Origin: Bradyrhizobium liaoningense
GTDB lineage: Bacteria; Pseudomonadota; Alphaproteobacteria; Rhizobiales; Xanthobacteraceae
Direction: 5' to 3'
NCBI RefSeq assembly: GCF_018130955.1
Contig: NZ_JAFCJM010000032.1
Coordinates: forward strand, 25,776-89,775
Length of the DNA stretch: 64,000 bases
Part shown: positions 9,077 to 17,548 of the stretch, piece after piece
How the letters are laid out: the number at the start of each line of letters is the position of its first letter
Numbering within the stretch: position 1 is the stretch's first letter
Notes under the pieces: model-generated
Databases searched by the model: none
Told to the model about the DNA's origin: nothing
What the model saw: only the letters and a program-made list of their open reading frames with translations
Program-made: the position numbers and the translations under genes

Positions 9077-10009
9077 ATGCGCCAAACCGTCGCGATCCTG
9101 ATTGCCGGCCCGACCGCCAGCGGCAAGTCGGCGCTGGCGCTCGAGCTGGCGCAAAATATTGGCGGCGTCGTCATCAACACCGATTCGATGCAGGTCTATC
9201 GCGATCTGCGCGTCATCACCGCGCGCCCGGCGCGGGAAGACGAGGCGCTGGTGCCGCATCGGCTCTATGGCCATGTCGATGCAGGCGTGAATTTCTCGGC
9301 CGGCGCCTGGCTCACGGATGCCGCTGCGGCGCTGGCCGAGGCGCAGGCAAAGGGGCGCGTGCCGATCTTCATCGGCGGCACCGGGCTTTATTTCAAGGCA
9401 CTCACCGCCGGTCTGTCGACGGTGCCGCCGATCCCCGCCGAGGTGCGCGAGGGCGTGCGTGCGCGGCTGGAACAGAACGGCGTCGAGGCGCTGCATGCGG
9501 AACTCATGCGGCGCGATCCGCGCGCTGCCGAACGGCTGAAGGTGCGCGACCGCACCCGCATTGCGCGCGCGCTCGAAGTGGTCGAGGCCACCGGCCGCTC
9601 GCTGCTCGACTGGCATCGCGAAGGCGAGCCACCGCTGCTGCCGAAGGACAGTTTTCGCGCGCTGTTCCTCGCCCCCGAACGGGACGAACTCTATGCCCGT
9701 ATCGACGCGCGCTTCGACGCGATGTTGGGGGCCGGCGCGCTCAAGGAGGTCGAGCGGCTCGCGGCGCGCCATCTTGATCCGCTGCTGCCGGCGATGAAGG
9801 CGCACGGCGTGCCCGCCCTGATCCGGCACCTCGGCGGCGAGATCAGCCTGGACGAGGCGGCCGCCATCGGCCGCGCCGATACCCGCCACTACGCAAAACG
9901 CCAGTTCACCTGGTTTCGGCACCAACTGCACGAATTCGAGTGGGTGAAGCCGGCGGAGGCGCGGGGATGGCTGGCAGCCGTCACCGGCGCGGGCCAGGGG
10001 CCCGGCTGA
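9077..10009 (+). CDS. miaA: tRNA dimethylallyltransferase
   Basis: Adds a dimethylallyl group to adenosine-37 of tRNAs that read codons starting with U. The 310-residue protein has the P-loop AGPTASGKSALALELA near residue 10, then NTDSMQVYRDLRVITARP and the FIGGTGLYFKAL motif. The C-terminal RHYAKRQFTWFRHQ is the family signature. I chose ATG 9077 because it puts the P-loop at the usual distance; upstream residues are unrelated. It lies immediately upstream of the ilv attenuator. Confidence 0.96.
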   Translation: MRQTVAILIAGPTASGKSALALELAQNIGGVVINTDSMQVYRDLRVITARPAREDEALVPHRLYGHVDAGVNFSAGAWLTDAAAALAEAQAKGRVPIFIGGTGLYFKALTAGLSTVPPIPAEVREGVRARLEQNGVEALHAELMRRDPRAAERLKVRDRTRIARALEVVEATGRSLLDWHREGEPPLLPKDSFRALFLAPERDELYARIDARFDAMLGAGALKEVERLAARHLDPLLPAMKAHGVPALIRHLGGEISLDEAAAIGRADTRHYAKRQFTWFRHQLHEFEWVKPAEARGWLAAVTGAGQGPG

Positions 10010-10161
10010 CGCGGTTTTGTGCCGGCGCAGCAAATTTCCTCTCGCCGAACCGCCGGAACGCCGCTACATTGCTCAAATCGCGCGGGAACGGCCGCTTTGC
10101 CTTGACATCCAGGCTTTGGTCGTTATGTTTCGCGCAACCTTTGGGAAGCCGGGCACCTGCC

Positions 10162-10227
10162 ATGCGTAATATTATTACCAAACTCCTTATCGTCGTCGTA
10201 CCCAGGCGCACCGCCGGGGATGGCTAG
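10162..10227 (+). CDS. ilv operon leader peptide
   Basis: A 21-residue open frame (MRNIITKLLIVVVPRRTAGDG) with a run of regulatory codons: Ile-Ile-Thr-Lys-Leu-Leu-Ile-Val-Val-Val. Branched-chain amino-acid codons make up 8 of 10 successive positions. It ends at 10227, and overlapping hairpins and an intrinsic terminator follow before ilvI. This is the layout of transcription attenuation by ribosome stalling when charged Ile, Leu or Val tRNA is scarce. Attenuation of ilv operons is established in other proteobacteria; its operation here is inferred. Confidence 0.85.
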   Translation: MRNIITKLLIVVVPRRTAGDG

Positions 10228-10253
10228 CGGCCATCCAAATCCGAGCGGTGTGC
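10206..10253 (+). promoter_or_regulatory. Attenuator pause/antiterminator stems
   Basis: GCGCACCGC (10206-10214) can pair with GCGGTGTGC (10245-10253), with one G-U pair. Inside it GGATGGC (10218-10224) pairs with GCCATCC (10230-10236). The inner stem overlaps the leader stop codon, so ribosome position will decide which stem forms. This is a structural reading by eye; no folding energies were calculated. Confidence 0.65.
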
Positions 10254-10256
10254 ATG

Positions 10257-10278
10257 GGGCCTCTTGGGGCCCTTTTTT
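10257..10278 (+). terminator. ilv attenuator terminator
   Basis: GGGCC (10257-10261) pairs with GGCCC (10268-10272) across a six-base loop, followed by six T (10273-10278). It is 30 bases after the leader peptide stop and 58 bases before ilvI. The stem is short but the T run is clear. Confidence 0.75.
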
Positions 10279-10335
10279 ATTTCCCGAACCACAGTCGAAA
10301 GAAGCCGCTGACAACAGCGCATCCGGAGCAAGCCA

Positions 10336-12111
10336 ATGACCGAGAAGAGCCACGATCCGAACCAGATGACCGGCGCCGCGATGATCGTCCGCGCCCTCAT
10401 CGATCATGGCGTGACCGACATCTTCGGCTATCCCGGCGGCGCGGTGCTTCCGATCTACGACGAGATCTTCCAGCAGAGCGAAGTCCAGCACATCCTGGTC
10501 CGTCACGAGCAGGGTGCGGGCCACGCCGCCGAAGGCTATGCGCGATCGACTGGCAAGCCGGGCGTGGTGCTGGTGACCTCCGGCCCCGGCGCCACCAACA
10601 TGGTGACGCCGCTGACGGACGCGCTGATGGATTCGATCCCGCTGGTCTGCATCACCGGCCAGGTGCCGACGCATCTGATCGGCAATGATGCGTTCCAGGA
10701 ATGCGACACCGTCGGTATCACGCGTCCCTGCACCAAGCACAACTGGCTGGTGCGCGACGTCAACGATCTGGCAAAAGTGCTGCACGAGGCCTTCTATGTC
10801 GCGACCTCGGGACGTCCGGGCCCGGTGCTGGTCGACGTGCCCAAGGACGTCCAGTTCGCAACCGGGACCTACCATCCGCCGCGCAAGTCCGACGTGCACG
10901 TCTCCTACGCGCCGCGCGTGAAGGGCGATGCGACGCAGATTCGCAAGGCCGTGGCGTTGCTCGCAAACGCCAAGCGGCCGGTGATCTATTCCGGCGGCGG
11001 CGTCATCAATTCGGGCCCCGAGGCGTCAAAACTGCTGCGCGAGCTGGTCGAGGTCACGGGCTTCCCGATCACCTCCACGCTGATGGGGCTGGGCGCCTAT
11101 CCGGCGTCGGGCAAGAACTGGCTCGGCATGCTCGGCATGCACGGCACCTATGAAGCGAACATGACCATGCATGACTGCGACGTCATGCTGTGCGTCGGCG
11201 CGCGCTTCGACGACCGCATCACCGGCCGTGTCGATGCGTTCTCGCCGGGCTCGAAGAAGATCCACATCGACATCGATCCGTCCTCGATCAACAAGAACAT
11301 CCGTGTCGACATCCCGATCATCGGCGATTGCGGCAACATCCTCGGCGACATCCTCCAGGTGTTCAAGGCGGAAGCCAGGAAGCCCGACATCAAGCAATGG
11401 TGGCAGCAGATTGCGCAATGGCGCGCGCGCAATTCGCTGTTCTACAAGAAGAACAACGACATCATCCTGCCGCAGCACGCGATCCAGCGCCTGTTCGAGC
11501 TGACGCGCGGCAAGGACACCTACATCACGACAGAGGTCGGCCAGCACCAGATGTGGGCGGCGCAGTTCTTCGGCTTCGAGGAGCCGCATCGCTGGATGAC
11601 GTCGGGCGGGCTCGGCACCATGGGCTACGGCCTGCCGGCCGCGGTCGGCGTGCAGGTCGCCCATCCCGACAGCCTCGTCATCGACATCGCGGGCGATGCC
11701 TCGGTGCAGATGACGATCCAGGAGATGTCGACGGCGGTTCAGTACGAGCTGCCGATCAAGATCTTCATCCTGAACAACCAGTACATGGGCATGGTGCGGC
11801 AATGGCAGCAACTGCTCCACGGCAACCGCCTGTCGCATTCCTACTCGGAGGCGCTGCCGGACTTCGTCAAGCTCGCGGAAGCCTATGGCTGCGTCGGTAT
11901 CCAGGCGCTGAAGCCGGCTGATCTCGACGGCGCGATCAAGGAGATGATCGCGGTCAAGCGTCCGGTGATCTTCGACTGCCGCGTCGCCGCGCTGGAAAAC
12001 TGCTTCCCGATGATCCCCTCCGGCAAGGCGCATAACGAGATGCTGTTGCCCGAGCAGGCCAACGACGAGGCGACCGCTACCGCCTTCGCAGGCGGCAAGG
12101 CGCTGGTGTGA
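10336..12111 (+). CDS. ilvI: Acetolactate synthase large subunit
   Basis: The thiamine-diphosphate-dependent first common step of branched-chain amino-acid synthesis, joining pyruvate to pyruvate or 2-ketobutyrate. The 591-residue protein has the N-terminal IFGYPGGAVLPIYDE, the glutamate that activates the cofactor in VRHEQGAGHAAEGYAR, and the C-terminal diphosphate motif starting GDASVQMTIQEMS and closing near NNQYMGMVRQWQQ. A ribosome site GGAGCAAG precedes the ATG. It is controlled by the upstream attenuator and shares the operon with its small subunit, one gene away. Confidence 0.97.
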   Translation: MTEKSHDPNQMTGAAMIVRALIDHGVTDIFGYPGGAVLPIYDEIFQQSEVQHILVRHEQGAGHAAEGYARSTGKPGVVLVTSGPGATNMVTPLTDALMDSIPLVCITGQVPTHLIGNDAFQECDTVGITRPCTKHNWLVRDVNDLAKVLHEAFYVATSGRPGPVLVDVPKDVQFATGTYHPPRKSDVHVSYAPRVKGDATQIRKAVALLANAKRPVIYSGGGVINSGPEASKLLRELVEVTGFPITSTLMGLGAYPASGKNWLGMLGMHGTYEANMTMHDCDVMLCVGARFDDRITGRVDAFSPGSKKIHIDIDPSSINKNIRVDIPIIGDCGNILGDILQVFKAEARKPDIKQWWQQIAQWRARNSLFYKKNNDIILPQHAIQRLFELTRGKDTYITTEVGQHQMWAAQFFGFEEPHRWMTSGGLGTMGYGLPAAVGVQVAHPDSLVIDIAGDASVQMTIQEMSTAVQYELPIKIFILNNQYMGMVRQWQQLLHGNRLSHSYSEALPDFVKLAEAYGCVGIQALKPADLDGAIKEMIAVKRPVIFDCRVAALENCFPMIPSGKAHNEMLLPEQANDEATATAFAGGKALV

Positions 12112-12115
12112 TGCC

Positions 12116-13099
12116 ATGTTCGACCTGAGGGAGCTCGAACGCGCGCATGAGATCGTGGGGCGGGCGGTGCCGGCGACGCCGGCGCACGCCTGGCCGCTGC
12201 TTAGCCAGCGGCTTGGCGCGCACGTCGTGGTCAAGCACGAGAACCACACGCCGATCGGCGCCTTCAAGGTGCGCGGCGGGCTCGTCTATCTCGAACGGCT
12301 GAAGCGGGAGAGCCCGAACACGCCGGGTATTATCTCGGCAACGCGCGGCAATCACGGCCAGAGCCTGGCCTTTGCGGCAAGCCGCCACGGCGTGCCCGCG
12401 GTGATCTACGTGCCGCGGGGCAACTCGGTCGAGAAGAACCGCGCCATGAAGGCGTTTGGCGCCGAGCTCGTCGAGCATGGCGAGGACTTTCAGGCCGCCC
12501 GCGAGGAAGCCGAGCGCCGCGCGCAGTTTGCCGGTCTGCACATGGTGCCGTCGTTCCATCGCGACCTCGTGCTGGGGGTTTCGACCTACGCGCTGGAGTT
12601 GTTCCGGACCGCGCGCGATCTCGATGTTCTCTACGTGCCGATCGGGCAGGGCTCCGGCATCTGCGGTTGCACCATGGCGCGCGACCTCTTGGGCCTGAAG
12701 ACCGAGATCGTCGGTGTGCAGTCGACGGAGGCGCCGTCCTATGCGCTGTCGTTTGCGGCGGGCCGCATCGTAACCACCGAGACCAGCAATACGCTCGCCG
12801 ACGGCATGGCCACCCGCATCCCGGATCCGGATGCTTTCAGCATCATTCGCAAGGGCGCGTCGCGCATCGTGCAGGTCAGCGACGACGAGGTCGCGGCCGC
12901 GATCCGGGCCTACTGGACCGATACGCACAATCTCGCCGAAGGCGCGGGCGCGGCCGCGCTCGCCGCGGCGCTTCAGGAGAAGAACAAGCTGAAGGGGAAG
13001 CGCGTCGGCCTTGTGCTCTCCGGCGGCAATATCGATTTCGATCTGTTCCGCCAATGGGTCGGGACAGACGCGCCGGCCGCCCAGCGGGCGATGGCGTGA
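12116..13099 (+). CDS. Threonine dehydratase-like PLP enzyme
   Basis: A fold-type II PLP enzyme of 327 residues, similar to threonine/serine ammonia-lyases. The Schiff-base lysine is Lys51 in PIGAFKVRGG. ISATRGNHGQSLAFAA is the substrate-side loop, PIGQGSGICG the phosphate-binding loop and SGGNID the C-terminal cofactor motif. It has no C-terminal ACT-like regulatory domain, so it is not the classical feedback-inhibited IlvA type. It starts 4 bases after ilvI and 25 bases before ilvH. The position suggests that it supplies 2-ketobutyrate to the acetolactate synthase. Another substrate, such as serine or a hydroxy-amino acid, cannot be excluded. Confidence 0.85.
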   Translation: MFDLRELERAHEIVGRAVPATPAHAWPLLSQRLGAHVVVKHENHTPIGAFKVRGGLVYLERLKRESPNTPGIISATRGNHGQSLAFAASRHGVPAVIYVPRGNSVEKNRAMKAFGAELVEHGEDFQAAREEAERRAQFAGLHMVPSFHRDLVLGVSTYALELFRTARDLDVLYVPIGQGSGICGCTMARDLLGLKTEIVGVQSTEAPSYALSFAAGRIVTTETSNTLADGMATRIPDPDAFSIIRKGASRIVQVSDDEVAAAIRAYWTDTHNLAEGAGAAALAAALQEKNKLKGKRVGLVLSGGNIDFDLFRQWVGTDAPAAQRAMA

Positions 13100-13124
13100 C
13101 GAGAAGAGTTGAGAGGGGACGACA

Positions 13125-13667
13125 ATGAACCAGCCCGCATCCGCCTATTTCATCGAGGACCGCCACGATCCCAACGAGACGCACACGCTCTCGGTGCTTG
13201 TGCAGAACGAGCCCGGCGTGCTCGCGCGCGTCATCGGCTTGTTCTCGGGACGCGGCTACAACATCGAGAGTCTCACCGTCTCGGAGACCGAGAGCCAGAA
13301 ACATCTCTCGCGCATCACCATTGTCACCACGGGCACCCCGATGGTGATCGAGCAGATCAAGCACCAGCTCGATCGCATGATCCCGGTCTACCGCGTCGTC
13401 GACATGACGCTGACCAGGCGCTCGATCGAGCGCGAGCTTGCGATGGTGAAGGTGCGCGGGCAGGGCGAGCATCGCGTCGAGGCCTTGCGCCTGGCGGATG
13501 CGTTCCGCGCCCGTGTCATCGACGCGACCACCGAGAGCTTTGTGTTCGAGATCACAGGCAATACGGACAAGATCAACCAGTTTATTGACCTGATGCGCCC
13601 CATCGGCCTCGTCGAGGTGTCGCGCACCGGTGTTGCCGCGATCGGTCGCGGGCCTGAAGGGATGTGA
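13125..13667 (+). CDS. ilvH: Acetolactate synthase small (regulatory) subunit
   Basis: The valine-binding regulatory partner of the large subunit. The 180-residue protein has an N-terminal ACT domain (HTLSVLVQNEPGVLARVIGLF, with the RGYNIESLTVS strand). A C-terminal domain follows, ending with GLVEVSRTGVAAIGRG, typical of IlvH. The ribosome site GAGAGGGGACGACA lies just upstream. The gene is separated from its large subunit by the dehydratase-like gene. Confidence 0.96.
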   Translation: MNQPASAYFIEDRHDPNETHTLSVLVQNEPGVLARVIGLFSGRGYNIESLTVSETESQKHLSRITIVTTGTPMVIEQIKHQLDRMIPVYRVVDMTLTRRSIERELAMVKVRGQGEHRVEALRLADAFRARVIDATTESFVFEITGNTDKINQFIDLMRPIGLVEVSRTGVAAIGRGPEGM

Positions 13668-13670
13668 ACC

Positions 13671-14360
13671 ATGTTGGCGCGCGACTGGTACTATAACGAG
13701 CGAAACCGGATCGGGCTGGAGCCCGCTGTCGCCTCGATCTACGACAATTTCGACGATGCCGATCTGCGTGCACGCGCCGCGCTGAAAATGCTCGGTCTGC
13801 AACGGGGCTGGCGGATCGCCGACATCGGCTGCGGCAACGGCGTGCTCGCGACCGAGGCCGCGCTGATGGGCGCCGAGGTCGACGCCATCGACATCTCGCC
13901 GGCGATGCTGGCGCTCGCCGAGATCTATGCGCGCGACCGCAAGGCACCGGTCCGCACCCAGTCGGCCGGCCTGCTCAGCTTTACCTATCAGCCCGAGTCC
14001 TACGACCTCATCGTCAGCGAGTTCACGCTACATCATCTGCCTGATTTCTGGAAGGCGGTGGCGATGTCGCGCATCTATCGCGCGCTGAAGCCGGGTGCGA
14101 GCTTCTATCTGCGTGACATCGTGTTCGTCTCGATGCCTGATGCCTGCGAGCGCGACGTCGACCAATGGGCCGACTTCCAGATCAAGAACCACGATTTTTC
14201 GCGCGAGAACGTCGTCGCGCATATGCGCGACGAGTATTCCACCTTCGGCTGGGTGATGGAGCGGATGCTGACCGACGTCGGCTTCACGCTGGTCTCGGCC
14301 GATTACCACGCGCCCATGCACGGCACCTATCTCCTGCGCAAGCCCAACCCTTCCGCGTAA
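13671..14360 (+). CDS. Class I SAM-dependent methyltransferase
   Basis: A 229-residue methyltransferase with the SAM-binding glycine loop IADIGCGNGVLATEA and the acidic residue of motif II in VDAIDISPAMLALAE. The SEFTLHHLPDFWKA and LKPGASFYLRDI motifs follow. It resembles UbiE/methyltransferase-11 family members, but the substrate is not visible. It starts 3 bases after ilvH, so it is probably cotranscribed with the ilv genes; no metabolic reason for that is clear. Confidence 0.88.
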   Translation: MLARDWYYNERNRIGLEPAVASIYDNFDDADLRARAALKMLGLQRGWRIADIGCGNGVLATEAALMGAEVDAIDISPAMLALAEIYARDRKAPVRTQSAGLLSFTYQPESYDLIVSEFTLHHLPDFWKAVAMSRIYRALKPGASFYLRDIVFVSMPDACERDVDQWADFQIKNHDFSRENVVAHMRDEYSTFGWVMERMLTDVGFTLVSADYHAPMHGTYLLRKPNPSA

Positions 14361-14410
14361 ACGGCGGCGAACAAGGCCGACAAACAGAACAACAGAGCCG
14401 AACAACAACA

Positions 14411-15286
14411 ATGAAGCCGGCCGACATTCTCATCGCCGTCCTGGTGGCGATCGTCTGGGGACTTGCCTTCGTGGCGAGCCGGATCGCGCTCGACGAGTTT
14501 TCGCCGGAGTTGATGACGGCGCTGCGCTTTTCCATCGCCGCCGTGCCTTGCCTGTTCATCCGCAAGCCCAAGATCGCCTGGTCGCTGCTAGCAGCGATCA
14601 GCTTCACGCTGTTCCTTGGGCAATTCCTCAGCCAGGCCTATGGCATCGCCCACGGCGTGCCGGTGGGGCTGACCTCCGTCATCGTGCAGAGCCAGGCGCT
14701 GTTCACCATCGGTTTTGCAGTGATCGCGTTCGGCGAACGGCCGACGCCGATCCAGGCGGTCGGCATCGCCATTGCCGCGGCAGGCCTTTTGATGATCTGC
14801 GGCACCGTCGGCTATGATTTCAGCGTCGCCGCCTTTGCCGTCCTGATGATCTCGCCGATCAGCTTTGCGATCGGCAATGTCCTGCTGCGTGGCGCGCGTG
14901 GCGTGCCGATGTTCGATCTGTTCGCCTGGCTGTGCCTCGTTTCGGCCGTGCCGCTTTTCGCGTTGGCGCTGGTCGCGAACGGTCCTGCACCGACCTGGCA
15001 CGCGCTGACGCATATGTCGCTGACCGGGCTTCTCTGCATGCTGATGCTCGGCGGCATTTCGACCAGCATCGCCTATTGGCTGTGGGGCCGGCTGCTACGG
15101 GACTACCCGGCGGCGCAGGTGGTGCCGTTCGCGCTGCTGGTGCCGTTCGTGGGCTCGGCTGCCTCCAGCATCGTGTTCGGCGAGAAGTTCGGTCCGCTCA
15201 GGCTCGCCGGCATGCTGACCGTGATCGCCGGCATCGCGGTGATGCTGCTGGCGAAGCGCCCGCAAGCTCTGCCGACGACCGCGTGA
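14411..15286 (+). CDS. EamA family (DMT superfamily) transporter
   Basis: A 291-residue membrane protein with about ten hydrophobic helices in two repeats, the DMT-exporter pattern. The N-terminus WGLAFVASRIALDEFSPELM is the typical EamA start, and the second repeat ends in PLRLAGMLTVIAGIAVMLL. Homologues export amino acids or metabolites; here, next to ilv genes and a LysE exporter, amino-acid efflux is a reasonable inference. ATG 14411 was chosen because the first helix begins there. Confidence 0.9.
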   Translation: MKPADILIAVLVAIVWGLAFVASRIALDEFSPELMTALRFSIAAVPCLFIRKPKIAWSLLAAISFTLFLGQFLSQAYGIAHGVPVGLTSVIVQSQALFTIGFAVIAFGERPTPIQAVGIAIAAAGLLMICGTVGYDFSVAAFAVLMISPISFAIGNVLLRGARGVPMFDLFAWLCLVSAVPLFALALVANGPAPTWHALTHMSLTGLLCMLMLGGISTSIAYWLWGRLLRDYPAAQVVPFALLVPFVGSAASSIVFGEKFGPLRLAGMLTVIAGIAVMLLAKRPQALPTTA

Positions 15287-15293
15287 GGCCAGC

Positions 15294-15896
15294 ATGTCCC
15301 AGTCGCTCTTCTACGCCTTCGTCGTCTTTGCCGTCGTGATGTTCTTCACGCCGGGCCCGAACAACATCATGCTGCTGTCGTCGGGGCTGACCTACGGCTT
15401 CCGCCGCACCATCCCGCACATCGCCGGTATCACCATCGGCTTTGCCTTCATGGTGGCGGCCGTCGGCCTCGGGCTCGGCACCGTCTTCCTGGCTTACCCG
15501 ATCCTCCAGACCATCCTGAAATATGCGGGGGCTGCCTATCTGGTCTATCTGGCCGCCGCGATCGCTCTGTCCGGCCCGGCCAAGGCCGGCGAGGACAAGG
15601 CGAGGGGCCCGATGACCTTCTGGGGCGCGGCCATGTTCCAATGGATCAATGCCAAGGGCTGGGTGATCGTGATCGGCACCATCACGGCCTATGCGGCCAT
15701 TGCCCAATTCCCCCTCAACATCGCGATCCAGACCGTGATCAGCCTGCTCATCGGCGCTGTCTCGACTGTGGTCTGGGCCCTGTTCGGGACCGCGCTCCGG
15801 CCGGTCCTGACCTCGGAGCGGCTGGTCCGCGGCTTCAATATCCTGATGGCCGTCCTGCTGTTGGCCTCCCTCTACCCCGTTTTCATGGATGCATGA
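15294..15896 (+). CDS. LysE family amino-acid exporter
   Basis: A 200-residue inner-membrane protein with about six helices and the family motif FFTPGPNNIMLLSSG near residue 15. RhtB/LysE members export amino acids such as homoserine, threonine or lysine; the exact substrate is unknown. It follows the EamA gene by 7 bases, so the two exporters are probably cotranscribed. Confidence 0.9.
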   Translation: MSQSLFYAFVVFAVVMFFTPGPNNIMLLSSGLTYGFRRTIPHIAGITIGFAFMVAAVGLGLGTVFLAYPILQTILKYAGAAYLVYLAAAIALSGPAKAGEDKARGPMTFWGAAMFQWINAKGWVIVIGTITAYAAIAQFPLNIAIQTVISLLIGAVSTVVWALFGTALRPVLTSERLVRGFNILMAVLLLASLYPVFMDA

Positions 15897-16029
15897 TGTC
15901 GCGGATTTCCATGCAGAAACGGGTTTCCTTCGGGGCGGAAAATGCTCTAGACAGCCCCCGAAATCCGCAATTTTCACCGTCCGACACCTGACCAACGGCC
16001 GATTCTGGCCCCTGAACGAGGAAACGACT

Positions 16030-17049
16030 ATGCGTGTTTATTACGATCGCGACGCCGACCTGAACCTGATCAAGGGCAAGAAGGTCGCCATCGTCGGCTA
16101 TGGCAGCCAGGGCCACGCCCATGCGCTCAACCTGAAGGATTCCGGCGTCAAGGAAGTTGCCATCGCGCTGCGCAAGGGCTCGGCCTCGGCCAAGAAGGCG
16201 GAAGCCGCCGGCTTCAAGGTGCTGGAAGTCGCCGAAGCCGCCAAATGGGCCGACCTCGTCATGATGCTGACCCCGGACGAGCTCCAGGGCGACATCTATC
16301 GTGAGCACCTGCACGACAACATGAAGAAGGGCGCGGCGCTCGTGTTCGCCCACGGCCTCAACGTCCACTTCAACCTGCTCGATCCGCGCGCCGACCTCGA
16401 CGTGCTGATGATTGCCCCCAAGGGCCCCGGCCACACCGTGCGCTCGGAATATCAGCGCGGCGGCGGCGTGCCCTGCCTGATCGCGATCGCCAAGGACGTC
16501 TCGGGCAACGCCCATGACCTCGGCCTGTCCTATGCCTCGGCGATCGGCGGCGGCCGCGCCGGCATCATCGAGACCACCTTCAAGGAAGAGTGCGAGACCG
16601 ACCTGTTCGGCGAGCAGGTGGTGCTCTGCGGCGGCCTGGTCGAACTGATCAAGGGCGGCTACGAGACCCTGGTCGAGGCCGGCTACGCCCCCGAGATGGC
16701 CTATTTCGAGTGCCTCCACGAGGTGAAGCTGATCGTAGACCTGATCTATGAAGGCGGCATCGCCAACATGAACTACTCGATCTCCAACACCGCCGAGTAC
16801 GGCGAGTATGTCACTGGCCCGCGCATCATCACCGACGAGACCAAGAAAGAGATGCGCAAGGTTCTCGCCGACATCCAGGGCGGCAAGTTCGCCCGCGACT
16901 GGATGCTCGAGAACAAGGTCAACCAGACCTCGTTCAAGGCGACCCGCGCCAAGCTTGCCCAGCACCCGATCGAGGAAGTCGGCGCCAAGCTGCGTGACAT
17001 GATGCCCTGGATCAAGAAGGGCGCGCTGGTCGACAAGTCGAAGAACTGA
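16030..17049 (+). CDS. ilvC: Ketol-acid reductoisomerase
   Basis: Converts acetolactate or acetohydroxybutyrate to the dihydroxy acid using NADPH and Mg, the step after IlvIH. The protein has 339 residues, a class I (short) enzyme. Motifs are the Rossmann loop VGYGSQGHAHALNLKDSGV, MIAPKGPGHTVRSEY, and the metal site LFGEQVVLCGG plus YFECLHE. I chose ATG 16030 (MRVYYDRDADLNLIKGKK) as the usual family start; the longer open frame upstream crosses the LysE stop region. A ribosome site GAGGAAACGACT precedes it. Confidence 0.97.
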   Translation: MRVYYDRDADLNLIKGKKVAIVGYGSQGHAHALNLKDSGVKEVAIALRKGSASAKKAEAAGFKVLEVAEAAKWADLVMMLTPDELQGDIYREHLHDNMKKGAALVFAHGLNVHFNLLDPRADLDVLMIAPKGPGHTVRSEYQRGGGVPCLIAIAKDVSGNAHDLGLSYASAIGGGRAGIIETTFKEECETDLFGEQVVLCGGLVELIKGGYETLVEAGYAPEMAYFECLHEVKLIVDLIYEGGIANMNYSISNTAEYGEYVTGPRIITDETKKEMRKVLADIQGGKFARDWMLENKVNQTSFKATRAKLAQHPIEEVGAKLRDMMPWIKKGALVDKSKN

Positions 17050-17130
17050 GTGGCGCAGTGCGCGACGCGCAAGCGTCGCGTGCGTGTGCAGTGCCACACA
17101 CCAAATCTTAAGCCTTCACGGCTATATTTT

Positions 17131-17159
17131 GGGCGAGATCGCGCGTGGCGGTCTCGCCC
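17131..17159 (+). terminator. Probable ilvC terminator
   Basis: GGGCGAGATCGC (17131-17142) pairs with GCGGTCTCGCCC (17148-17159), 12 base pairs with one G-T pair and a five-base loop, followed by ATTTTCTTC. It is about 80 bases after the ilvC stop. A smaller hairpin, CGCGACGC-GCAA-GCGTCGCG, lies at 17061-17080. Confidence 0.7.
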
Positions 17160-17548
17160 ATTTTCTTCAAGCCCAAACTTTGGGGCTTCATTCAGATTCT
17201 TCGTGAGATGCGGGCGCACTTCAAGACGAAGAACTGACGCTTAAAGCACATTCTTCATCTCGCGCAGTTTCTGAGACTTTCCTCCGCTCTCCCAATCGCC
17301 AAAAGCCGAGCGACGTCAGAGTCAAAGATTCGGCTCTTCAACTGCGATCTCACCACCCGCGCAAGACGCGACTCCTCTCTCACATCCAGCTTCATCCTAA
17401 GAACTGATGGCTGGAGTAGAGTCTTGCGGCCCGCGTGCTCGCGATGAGCGGCACCCGCGAAGATGCTCCTAGCCGCTCAATAAGCAGGCAGCATTGCGCT
17501 CGTTCCCGTTCCCCCTACATGATCCGGGGAAGTAGAGGGGGACATAAC
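17160..17548. other. Intergenic stretch without a recognised gene
   Basis: About 390 bases between the ilvC terminator and the broken SDR gene. Short open frames here have no credible start or protein-like composition. AGAGGGGGAC at its end is the ribosome site of the SDR gene. I see no tRNA, repeat or operator. Confidence 0.5.

Noticed and set aside
8942..10033. N-terminal extension of the minus-strand CxxCH gene over miaA
   Set aside because: It has no signal or domain, runs antisense to clear miaA, and a signal peptide with ribosome site starts at 8941.
11026..12267. 413-residue minus-strand frame across ilvI
   Set aside because: Low-quality composition; ilvI motifs are unambiguous on the plus strand.
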